Source: Pseudoalteromonas piratica (lineage in GTDB: Bacteria > Pseudomonadota > Gammaproteobacteria > Enterobacterales > Alteromonadaceae). From it: a stretch of DNA of 64,000 nt. The notes below the pieces were generated by a model. The model was given only the letters and a program-made list of their open reading frames with translations, was not told where the DNA came from and did not search any database. The translations under genes and the position numbers were made by a program. The stretch lies in the NCBI RefSeq assembly GCF_000788395.1, contig NZ_CP009889.1, positions 1,364,001 to 1,428,000 of the forward strand, read 5' to 3'. This document shows, piece by piece, positions 36,087-43,166 of the stretch (positions are counted from its first letter, which is position 1; each line of letters begins with the position of its first letter).

Positions 36087-38090
36087 ATGACAACAAAAAA
36101 CCTTCGCTTACTGTGCGCTAGCACCGCGTTTTGCTTTAGCGCATTTGCCAGTAGCCAAGCAATGGCAGCTCCAACAACATTTGTGCATTTATTCGAGTGG
36201 TCTTGGCCCGATGTGGCTAAAGAATGCGAAACCTTTTTAGGACCAAAAGGCTTTGCAGCCGTGCAAGTTTCACCTCCAAATGAACACGTTGCGGGCGATC
36301 AATGGTGGACTCGCTACCAACCAGTAACGTACGAATTAAACAGTCGTGGAGGCACCAGATCGCAATTTATAGACATGGTTTCACGCTGTAAATCTGCAGG
36401 AGTAGATATATACGTTGATGCAGTAATTAATCACATGGCAGCAGGCAGTGGCCAAAGCATCACAGGCACTGCTTTTTCAACAAAACAATTTCCTATGTAT
36501 AGCGCCCAGGACTTTCACGATACCTGTGCAATCAATGGCGAAGACTACGGCACCAACCCTTGGCGCGTGCAAAATTGTGAATTGGTTGGTTTACCAGATT
36601 TAAATACCAGCTCACACTACGTGCAAACTCAACTCGCAAATTACTTAAATGATTTAGTTTCAATCGGTGTGAAAGGCTTTCGCTTAGATGCTAGCAAACA
36701 TATGGATACCAATGAGATTGCTACAATTTTAAACATGGTTGATGGTTCACCCTTAGTATTTCAAGAAGTCATCGATCAAGGTGGTGAAGCGGTCTTTGCG
36801 AGCGAGTATTTTGGCAATGGATTAGTAACTGAATTTAAATACACCACCAAACTGGGCGAAACGTTTAAAACTGGCAAGCTCGCTTGGCTTCGCAACTTTG
36901 GCGAAGCGTGGGGAATGATGCCTAGTTACAAAGCAGTGGTCTTTGTCGACAATCATGACAATCAACGAGGTCACGGTGGTGCTGGTAATGTCGTAACATA
37001 TCAAGATGGCGCGCTATACGATTTAGCAAACGTATTTATGCTGGCTTACCCGTATGGCTACCCAAAAGTCATGTCTAGCTATGATTATCACCACGACACT
37101 GATGCAGGCGGCCCAACTTATCCAGTTCATCAAGATAATAAACTCAACTGTTTTGCTGATGGTTGGCAATGTGAACATCGCCATCAACGTATTGCTGGCG
37201 CGGTTGATTTTAGAAACAACACAAATGATGTGTGGCAAATAGCAAATTGGTGGGACAACGGAAACAATCAAATTGCATTTTCGCGCGGTTCAAGTGGCTT
37301 TGTTGCCATCAACCGAGAGTCAGGCAATCTCCAACAAACGTTACAAACAGGGTTAAGTGAAGGGCAATACTGTGATGTGTTATCTGGCGAATTAGCAACT
37401 GACAAACTAACTTGCACCGGTAAAACCATAACAATTAATAAACAAGGGTTTGCCGCAGTCAATATCGAGTCGATGAATGCGGTTGCAACGCATAAAAACG
37501 CAAAAATCGAATCGCAACAAGAGAGCGATTGGCAACGAACAATAATATTTATTCGTGCCCAAACTCAATCAGGGCAAGATATGTTTGTTCGCGGTGGTAT
37601 TGATTATGACTATGCACAATCAATTGGCCGAAATTGCAATCAATCCCCTGCTCTTTGCTCATTACCCATACGTCACAATAATTTACGCAATACAACAACG
37701 CTTGCTTGGAAACAAGGCGACACCGAGCTTGATTGGCAAGGAGCAGAGGCTAATCAAGGTGCTGGGGCTGAGGGAACGGCATTAGATTGGACAACCAATT
37801 TTTGGCCTAGTGCTTGGGGCGCAAAACGAACTGTTGAAGTCGATGGATATGGTGAAACCCCATTAAACCAATGGGGCGAACATTACTGGATGCTTGATAT
37901 TGATATGAACTGCGATGCCACCGTTAACGGTTGGTTCGAAGTAAAAGCCTATGTCAAAAATGGTCAAGGTTGGGAGGCAGACATACAGCAAGCCAACAGA
38001 CCTTACCAATCGAATAATCACTTTGCTCAATGCGGCAAAATGAACGTTTTTGAATTTGGTAAAAATAGCGCGACGATACTCGCTTTTTAA
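36087..38090 (+). CDS. Secreted chloride-dependent alpha-amylase (GH13), AHA-like
   Basis: This 667-residue secreted enzyme hydrolyses internal alpha-1,4 bonds of starch. The signal peptide ends at AMA (residue 27). The catalytic residues are D201 (GFRLDASKH), E227 (FQEVID) and D291 ([10 protein letters not shown]). The chloride site is present: R199, N289 and K327 in [10 protein letters not shown] Lys there is typical of the cold-adapted P. haloplanktis amylase, where animals have Arg. Strings such as [11 protein letters not shown] and WWTRYQPV are almost as in that enzyme. Residues 490-667, from [20 protein letters not shown] onward, correspond to the C-terminal propeptide of the same enzyme, proposed to help secretion. 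GAGAACACAT precedes the ATG. Confidence 0.95.
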   Translation: MTTKNLRLLCASTAFCFSAFASSQAMAAPTTFVHLFEWSWPDVAKECETFLGPKGFAAVQVSPPNEHVAGDQWWTRYQPVTYELNSRGGTRSQFIDMVSRCKSAGVDIYVDAVINHMAAGSGQSITGTAFSTKQFPMYSAQDFHDTCAINGEDYGTNPWRVQNCELVGLPDLNTSSHYVQTQLANYLNDLVSIGVKGFRLDASKHMDTNEIATILNMVDGSPLVFQEVIDQGGEAVFASEYFGNGLVTEFKYTTKLGETFKTGKLAWLRNFGEAWGMMPSYKAVVFVDNHDNQRGHGGAGNVVTYQDGALYDLANVFMLAYPYGYPKVMSSYDYHHDTDAGGPTYPVHQDNKLNCFADGWQCEHRHQRIAGAVDFRNNTNDVWQIANWWDNGNNQIAFSRGSSGFVAINRESGNLQQTLQTGLSEGQYCDVLSGELATDKLTCTGKTITINKQGFAAVNIESMNAVATHKNAKIESQQESDWQRTIIFIRAQTQSGQDMFVRGGIDYDYAQSIGRNCNQSPALCSLPIRHNNLRNTTTLAWKQGDTELDWQGAEANQGAGAEGTALDWTTNFWPSAWGAKRTVEVDGYGETPLNQWGEHYWMLDIDMNCDATVNGWFEVKAYVKNGQGWEADIQQANRPYQSNNHFAQCGKMNVFEFGKNSATILAF

Positions 38091-38095
38091 ATTTT

Positions 38096-38124
38096 TCAAT
38101 GGGGTCAGAGTATGACCCCATTGA
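38096..38124. terminator. Bidirectional hairpin with REP-like arms
   Basis: TCAATGGGGTCA (38096-38107) pairs perfectly with TGACCCCATTGA (38113-38124) across a 5-base loop. It lies between the amylase stop and the convergent small gene ending at 38147. It is a compact version of the element at 32096. Confidence 0.78.
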
Positions 38125-38146
38125 TGCTTATAGGCTTACTGTAATC

Positions 38147-38341
38147 CTAATAATAATGGTGCGAGTCACAATGACATTGCGGATCATCATTTAACTCGTC
38201 AGTACTGACGGTAATTCGACGGTCGTTTTGTGCATCCCACACTGTTGCACACAGCTTTTGACTATCAATATCAACAACCGACACAGGGTGGTTTTGATAT
38301 TCAACCCACTCACCTATCTTTAAATTTTTCGTTTGCATCAT
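38147..38341 (-). CDS. Small protein with Cys/His-rich tail
   Basis: This 64-residue protein has no signal peptide. GEWVEYQNHPVSVVDIDSQK followed by LCATVWDAQNDRRITVSTDE looks like a small SH3-like or KOW-like beta barrel. The tail CHCDSHHYY has two Cys and two His and could bind zinc or another metal. It is called real because a strong GGAGG precedes the ATG and it fills the gap to the amylase. Function unknown. A second Met codon follows at once, so the start could be at either. Confidence 0.62.
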   Translation of the reverse strand: MMQTKNLKIGEWVEYQNHPVSVVDIDSQKLCATVWDAQNDRRITVSTDELNDDPQCHCDSHHYY

Positions 38342-38398
38342 TAACCCTCCAAGTATTTAAACAACTAATACGTTAATGAAGTCAATAACGATTAAAAA

Positions 38399-38452
38399 AC
38401 ACCCAAACCAAATCATGTTAGAGTGGATGTCTTTGTTATTTCTTTGTTATTT
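38399..38452. repeat. Dispersed hairpin repeat, copy 2
   Basis: This resembles the element at 27700-27741, with ACACCCA at the left and TGGATGTCTTTGTTATT at the right, followed by a second TTTGTTATT unit. It directly precedes the effector-tail remnant. The tandem TTTGTTATT is shared with copy 3 at 43108. Confidence 0.7.
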
Positions 38453-38455
38453 ACC

Positions 38456-38525
38456 AAGTTGCTGTAGCAGCTAATAATGGTAACGAGCCAGTGATTGCTA
38501 TCGCCCCGCAGAACCTAAAAAATAA
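38456..38525 (+). pseudogene. Decayed 3' fragment of an effector gene like 30687-32087
   Basis: Read in frame this gives VAVAANNGNEP, matching the effector tail VVVAANNGNEP. After that a one-base deletion shifts the frame; adding it back gives APAEPKK and a stop, as in the intact gene. The rest of the gene is gone. The divergence is much greater than for the serine hydrolase duplication, so this event is older. Confidence 0.8.
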
Positions 38526-38530
38526 GTTAA

Positions 38531-38586
38531 CGGAAATCAGGGCAGGTTATGAGCTTTAGAATCAACGACTCTGCCGCCACTGACTA
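38531..38586. repeat. REP-like element, degenerate
   Basis: This contains the shared ATCAACGACTCTGCC segment (38561 on) with an imperfect partner arm AATCAGGGCAG to the left. It follows the effector-tail remnant, as the intact effector gene is followed by the element at 32096. Confidence 0.65.
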
Positions 38587-38592
38587 GCTGAT

Positions 38593-39474
38593 TTAAAACA
38601 TCGTATTTGAATGAGCCATTTGCGCAGGTATTTCTTGAATAACATCCCAATGCTCAACAATTTGACCATCTTTCACGCGGAATAAGTCATAGAATGCCTG
38701 AGGTTTTCCATTCCAGCGACCTTCACTTTGGGTCAATACAAAATTACCTTCGCCAAAAATACGGTGAACTTTATGGTACTCAAACATATTGTTTTGAGAT
38801 GCGAGGTAAGCAAGCGCTTCATTCAAGCCATCTAAACCGTCTTTAACCATCGTATTGTGTTGGTCATACTGCTTTGCGCTGATGTATTCGGTGATTTTTT
38901 GCGGTGCTTTACCGAAAAAAACATCTTGCATAAAGTTAGCAATAAGCTTTTTGTTAGCCTCAGTTTGATCAATGTCTTCAACCTTTGTTGGTCCATCAAA
39001 CTGTGACCTACCGCTAGCGGTTTCTTTAACAATTGGCGCAATCGCATCCCAGTGCTCGGCTACTTGTCCATTTTGCATGCGCCAGATATCAAAAGTGACC
39101 ACTTCTTTAGCACCAAACGCTTCTGCGTTATTGTAGGTGTTGTGCATAATGATAAATTCACCATCTTGTAACAGGCGATGGTTTGTATAAGTTGTGCCCG
39201 CCTCTTTTAATTTAGGTAAAAAACCTAACACCGGTGCTAACCCTGTGGGAACATGCGGATTATGTTGAATATAATCCTCTCGGAAGTACTTTTTAACTTC
39301 TTCTGCATTGTAATCTTTAAAAAATGCATCTTGTGCTTTAATTGCTATTGCTTTCATTGAGTTACCTTGTTTTGACAGTTCTAACGTTGTTGAATTGGCG
39401 CTAGCACTACTCAATATTGACACCGAGGTGATGATTGCAGCCAAGAACTTACTAGTTGAATGTTTGATTTTCAT
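38593..39474 (-). CDS. Exported double NTF2-like (SnoaL/ester cyclase-like) protein
   Basis: The product has 293 residues with a signal peptide ending near ASANS. It contains two consecutive SnoaL-like domains. The first runs about residues 35-150 (AQDAFFKDYNAEEVKKYFRE, YIQHNPHVPTGLAPVLGFL, FDIWRMQNGQVAEHWD). The second runs 165-285 (FMQDVFFGKAPQKITEYISA, YDQHNTMVKDGLDGLNEAL, YDLFRVKDGQIVEHWD). This is the predicted SnoaL-like polyketide cyclase/ester cyclase type. The substrate is unknown. ATG 39474 is chosen because AAGG precedes it and the signal peptide starts there. It is divergent from the LysR gene at 39596, its likely regulator. Confidence 0.85.
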   Translation of the reverse strand: MKIKHSTSKFLAAIITSVSILSSASANSTTLELSKQGNSMKAIAIKAQDAFFKDYNAEEVKKYFREDYIQHNPHVPTGLAPVLGFLPKLKEAGTTYTNHRLLQDGEFIIMHNTYNNAEAFGAKEVVTFDIWRMQNGQVAEHWDAIAPIVKETASGRSQFDGPTKVEDIDQTEANKKLIANFMQDVFFGKAPQKITEYISAKQYDQHNTMVKDGLDGLNEALAYLASQNNMFEYHKVHRIFGEGNFVLTQSEGRWNGKPQAFYDLFRVKDGQIVEHWDVIQEIPAQMAHSNTMF

Positions 39475-39595
39475 GATTTGCCTTAACGTGATGGCTTGTG
39501 ATTTCGTAAATTTATAATAATAACTAACCAATCATTTGATTAGATGCTATTAATTGATTATTTTATTAAGCTGTACTTAATAGTTGGTCAATTTA

Positions 39596-40492
39596 ATGAG
39601 CATTTCATCCATTAATCGCCTAAAGCAAATGGCTATTTTTTGTAAGGTTATTGAATGTGGCAGTATGCGGGCAGCATCCGAAGCACTTAGTATGACCCCT
39701 TCAGCAGTAAGCCAATACATTACCCAGTTAGAAAATGAGCTTGAAGTTGCACTAATATATCGTTCAACACGCAGGCTTAGTTTGTCTGAAGCCGGTGAGC
39801 GCTACTATCAACACGGAAAAAGAATGTTGATGGCTGCAGAAGATGCAGAAGATGCCATTTACGAAGTAAAGCACTCTTTGGAAGGTGAAATTCGTATTTC
39901 TGCAACAGTAGGCATCGCATCTCACCCTTTGGCGCAAGGCTTAAAGGAGATTCTGGATAACAATATTGGCTTATCGATTACTGTCATAGCAAATGATAAA
40001 AGTATTGATCTGGTTGCAGAGCACATTGATATTGCCGTGAGAGTAGGCGAGCCTGAAGAGTCTAACTTTATCTATCATTCACTAGGAAAATTAGCTAAAA
40101 GTATTTATGCGAGCCCTGAGTATCTACAAAAGCACAGTAACCCTGTTCTGCCAAGCGATCTGAAAAAACACTATTGGTTAAAACACCTAAGCCAAGGAAA
40201 ATTTTCGGATATCAGTCTTACTCATTCAAATAACGAAACATTTCAGTATCAACCTAAATATAGAATGCGCTTTAATGATATCAATGCGCTCACCAGCCAT
40301 GTGCAAGCCGGGTATGGTATGGCTATTTTGCCTGATTTAGAAGTCCAGCATTTAATCAAGGCAGGAATGCTTGTAAAAGTGTTACCAGACTGGCAATTAG
40401 ATCCCCTGAATTTATATGCGTTAACCATTGATAGAAAACAATCTTACAAAGTAAAAGCTGTTCTAAAAGCACTTAAAGAGTTTTTTGCTTAA
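39596..40492 (+). CDS. LysR family transcriptional regulator
   Basis: The product has 298 residues. The winged helix is at the N-terminus (CGSMRAASEALSMTPSAVSQ, then VALIYRSTRRLSLSEAGERY). The effector domain shows GEIRISATVGIASHPL, DIAVRVGEP and GYGMAILPDLEVQ. ATG 39596 is preferred over a TTG 12 bases upstream. The gene is divergent from the exported NTF2-like gene; the 121-base gap holds a plus-strand TATAAT at 39513 and short palindromes (AATCATTTGATT at 39530). It resembles the LysR at 1152 in its helix region and genomic setting. Confidence 0.9.
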   Translation: MSISSINRLKQMAIFCKVIECGSMRAASEALSMTPSAVSQYITQLENELEVALIYRSTRRLSLSEAGERYYQHGKRMLMAAEDAEDAIYEVKHSLEGEIRISATVGIASHPLAQGLKEILDNNIGLSITVIANDKSIDLVAEHIDIAVRVGEPEESNFIYHSLGKLAKSIYASPEYLQKHSNPVLPSDLKKHYWLKHLSQGKFSDISLTHSNNETFQYQPKYRMRFNDINALTSHVQAGYGMAILPDLEVQHLIKAGMLVKVLPDWQLDPLNLYALTIDRKQSYKVKAVLKALKEFFA

Positions 40493-40501
40493 ATCAAATA
40501 T

Positions 40502-40540
40502 ATCAATGGAGTCACCCATGGATTTGGTGACCCCATTGAT
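40502..40540. terminator. Hairpin with REP-like arms
   Basis: ATCAATGGAGTCACC (40502-40516) pairs with GGTGACCCCATTGAT (40526-40540), with one mismatch and a 9-base loop. It begins ten bases after the LysR stop and likely ends that transcript. Confidence 0.75.
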
Positions 40541-40632
40541 TGTTTCTTTGTAACAAAAGAATAACAGTCCCTTGAACAGCTAAATGCAAGCAGGTATTAC
40601 TAAAATAAAAACAGTACCGATATTAATAAAAT

Positions 40633-41481
40633 ATGAAAATACTAAAAATTGCATTCACCCTCGTTGCGCTCGCAGTACTCGCAACGCCTGTCGTCATCTA
40701 TACCCGCTATATTAATAATTACACATCACCTTACATAGATGTTGTGATTGACTCACAGGCATTAGGTGAAAGTAGAAAAGTCTTTATTCGCTTACCCGAT
40801 AATCACGATGCACAAAAAAGTTACCCGCTAGTGATTAAAACCGACGGAAATTTTAATTTAGACCGATGGGCTGAAACCGTTACAAAATACGATGACGCGA
40901 TTGTTGTAGCAATACCCAATCAATTTTGGACAGACACTCGAAACCGCGATTTGGTGCCGCCATTTGCAAGAAAGGACGTGAATATAGACGCACGCCCGGC
41001 CAATGAAACAGCCAGAGAGATCTTTGGCCGTGCAGACTCGTTTTTAGCCTTTATAGAAACTGAACTCCTCCCCTATTTAGAAAGTCGTTACAAATTATCA
41101 GACGATCGTGCTCTCAGCGGTTATTCAGCAGGCGGTAGTTTTGTGTTGTATACCATGATCACCCAACCCTCGCTATTTAACGCCTATTTCGCATTTAGCC
41201 CTGCTGCATGGTACGACGATTCTGTGGTTGTTAAAGAGTTTAAAAATAATCTGTTTAAGCTTGCAGGCACTCCTAAGTTCTTTTACTTATCCTTGGGTGA
41301 CCAAGAGCCTTCTATTATTACAGGCTCATTTAAAGGGCTGATAGCAGCACTCGATGAAAATGCGCCAAAGAACTTAGTTTGGGCATATCAATTTACCAAA
41401 GAGGCCGATCACGGTAGCAACCCCTACAAGTCTATTCCCACAGCAGTAGCCGAATATTCAGCGTTTAAACAACAGCTGTAA
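40633..41481 (+). CDS. Membrane-anchored or exported esterase (alpha/beta hydrolase)
   Basis: The product has 282 residues. The N-terminus ILKIAFTLVALAVLATPVVI is a hydrophobic anchor or uncut signal. The rest matches the putative esterase family: RKVFIRLPDNHDAQKSYPLV, VAIPNQFWTDTRNRDLVPP, nucleophile Ser in LSGYSAGGSFVLYTMI, and probably His in KEADHGSNPYKSIP. It is a paralogue in fold of the esterase at 21854 but has no TPR tail. Substrate unknown. The upstream ribosome site is weak. Confidence 0.85.
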   Translation: MKILKIAFTLVALAVLATPVVIYTRYINNYTSPYIDVVIDSQALGESRKVFIRLPDNHDAQKSYPLVIKTDGNFNLDRWAETVTKYDDAIVVAIPNQFWTDTRNRDLVPPFARKDVNIDARPANETAREIFGRADSFLAFIETELLPYLESRYKLSDDRALSGYSAGGSFVLYTMITQPSLFNAYFAFSPAAWYDDSVVVKEFKNNLFKLAGTPKFFYLSLGDQEPSIITGSFKGLIAALDENAPKNLVWAYQFTKEADHGSNPYKSIPTAVAEYSAFKQQL

Positions 41482-41504
41482 CGGCTAGGTGTTTCTATTT
41501 AAGT

Positions 41505-41534
41505 GGGTGATGAGACAAGTCAAAAGCATCACCC
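41505..41534. terminator. Hairpin after the esterase gene
   Basis: GGGTGATG (41505-41512) pairs with CATCACCC (41527-41534) across 14 bases. It lies just after the stop at 41481 and is followed by ATTGATTC, a trace of the REP-like family. Confidence 0.5.
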
Positions 41535-41577
41535 ATTGATTCTAGCTGATCACAAATAAACGGAATCAGAACTCAAA

Positions 41578-41602
41578 ATCAACGACTCTGACTCTATTGA
41601 TT
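41578..41602. repeat. REP-like element, one arm
   Basis: ATCAACGACTCTGACTCTAT and the next five bases match 32122-32146 with two differences. It lies between the convergent genes ending at 41481 and 41610. Confidence 0.72.
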
Positions 41603-41609
41603 ATAAACT

Positions 41610-42089
41610 TTACAACTCTGGCAAATTATTTTCATAGGGTTTACCAGTAAACTCTGCCATATTTTTGCACACATTTAACGCTATACCTCGTTCTTTGTGG
41701 TTTGCCACCGCAACATGAGTGCCATTGTTTAAAACCATATAAACACGGTACGTCTGAGTTGATGCTTGAGCAGTCATTGTTCTAAAGCCCTTTATATCTG
41801 CGAGGCGATAAACACGGTCGAAAATGGTGTATAGATTACTCGCCTTAAGCTGAATTGTTTGCGAGCTTAAATTTATACGACAAATATAGCCGCCAAACAC
41901 ACCAATCCAGCCCAGCCAACAAAATAAACCTGACACCCAAATCGGTAATGACCTAGCAGAACCAGAACCTAACACACTTGCAATACCAACAAGTAAAAAC
42001 ACTAAGCTCAGCAATCTTAACAATACCTTAGCAATACCAGTAACGCGATAAACCGCTTCATCATTAGATAGTTTCTGAAAGTACATCAA
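41610..42089 (-). CDS. Membrane protein of unknown function
   Basis: The product has 159 residues. Two hydrophobic segments lie at about 22-42 (VLLRLLSLVFLLVGIASVLG) and 50-70 (LPIWVSGLFCWLGWIGVFGG). A beta-rich cytoplasmic part of about 85 residues follows (LYTIFDRVYRLADIKGFRTM, YRVYMVLNNGTHVAVANHKE), reminiscent of a PH-like domain. The family is unrecognised. Its start overlaps the stop of the upstream gene by four bases (ATGA), so the two are translated together and probably act together. Confidence 0.68.
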   Translation of the reverse strand: MMYFQKLSNDEAVYRVTGIAKVLLRLLSLVFLLVGIASVLGSGSARSLPIWVSGLFCWLGWIGVFGGYICRINLSSQTIQLKASNLYTIFDRVYRLADIKGFRTMTAQASTQTYRVYMVLNNGTHVAVANHKERGIALNVCKNMAEFTGKPYENNLPEL

Positions 42090-42772
42090 AACACTCCGTA
42101 CTTAACCAATGCTCCGAGCACGGTAAACAAGAAAAAGGGCAGTGAAAACTTAATGATTGATTTACGATCCCATATTTCAATATACACATCGCGTTTATTA
42201 CTGAGTGTTTCAGTTTGGCCAAATGGCTTAATGTCAGCGGCCTTTATATTATCAAAGCAAAGTGGGGTTTTGTTCGGCCAATTTGAGATGTTTTCTGTTA
42301 CAGGTAACTTATAGTGCGCAGACAAAAACGCCAATAAAGCGTAAGCATCTTGGTAGTCATCTAACACATATTTTTGTTCTGCCACGGTTACTTGATAAGG
42401 GCCTTTCGTTCCAAGGCTGGTTAATTCGCATGTCAGCGCATTAAAAGGCGCTATCGCACTTCGTTTTTGAAAAAAATGCCAAAGGGATGTTGATAAATAA
42501 ACTTGTTGGGTGGCGCTATCAAACTCCAATATTCGCTTTCGACTGAATAGCAACAATGAAATGCTACAAAAGAATATAGCCGAAATGATAAAAGCGATTA
42601 CGCTTGTTTGATTCAATGCAATTGCCATCACCATACTCGTAATACCAGGTACAAGCGCAAGCAAAGCAAATAATTTCGAGGACATTTGACGTCTTGATGG
42701 CAAGGTAACATTGCCATTTGCCGTTATTTTTAGCAAGCGTCTAACCAATTTAGGCAGAGTTTGATAGTCCAT
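42086..42772 (-). CDS. Membrane protein of unknown function
   Basis: The product has about 228 residues. Hydrophobic segments are at roughly 40-75 (FALLALVPGITSMVMAIALN, then SVIAFIISAIFFCSISLLLF) and near the C-terminus (FSLPFFLFTVLGALVKYGVF). Between them is a beta-rich loop (RILEFDSATQQVYLSTSLWH, LTSLGTKGPYQVTVAEQKYV). The layout resembles its downstream partner, with a soluble PH-like part next to membrane helices. ATG 42772 (MDYQTLPK) is chosen as the most natural start; longer forms begin with non-standard codons. Function unknown. Confidence 0.62.
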   Translation of the reverse strand: MDYQTLPKLVRRLLKITANGNVTLPSRRQMSSKLFALLALVPGITSMVMAIALNQTSVIAFIISAIFFCSISLLLFSRKRILEFDSATQQVYLSTSLWHFFQKRSAIAPFNALTCELTSLGTKGPYQVTVAEQKYVLDDYQDAYALLAFLSAHYKLPVTENISNWPNKTPLCFDNIKAADIKPFGQTETLSNKRDVYIEIWDRKSIIKFSLPFFLFTVLGALVKYGVF

Positions 42773-42978
42773 TATTTCAACCATTAAAATTGAGACGTAA
42801 GACCCTGATACTTGTCTCAAAGATAAACAGAGCCAGCTTAATACCAGCAAAGATTACCATAAACAGTGTGTTAACTGGTTAAAAAGTTGCTAAGCACAAT
42901 TAACCCACCTTACACAAAGTAGGTTAAGTAATTAACTAACGCGATAATATCTCAAAATGGCTGCGTAAAAGTAAAATA

Positions 42979-43137
42979 TTATGCTGAAATTAGGTTACTT
43001 AACCACTCACCATACAAGCGAGCGGGAAGCGTCGCCAACGCGAGTTTATTAGGAATGCAAAAACAAAGATCAGGCACCACAGGCAAAATACTAAGCTCAA
43101 AAAAATCTCCACGCGCCACATCAAATTGGAGTGGGTG
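42979..43137 (-). pseudogene. Possible LysR C-terminal remnant
   Basis: The minus strand between about 43137 and the stop at 42979 reads FDVARGDFFELSILP, then IPNKLALATLPARLYGEW and a stop, like the end of a LysR effector domain. No upstream part exists; the frame runs into the repeat at 43108. I call it a gene fragment with modest confidence. Confidence 0.4.
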
Positions 43138-43158
43138 TCTTTGTTATTCCTTTGTTAT
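43108..43158. repeat. Dispersed hairpin repeat, copy 3
   Basis: The right half (AGTGGGTGTCTTTGTTATT and a second TTTGTTATT) matches the copies at 27700 and 38399. The left arm is degenerate. It overlaps the LysR remnant and lies just past the SIR2 gene's stop. Confidence 0.65.
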
Positions 43159-43166
43159 TCCTCGAT

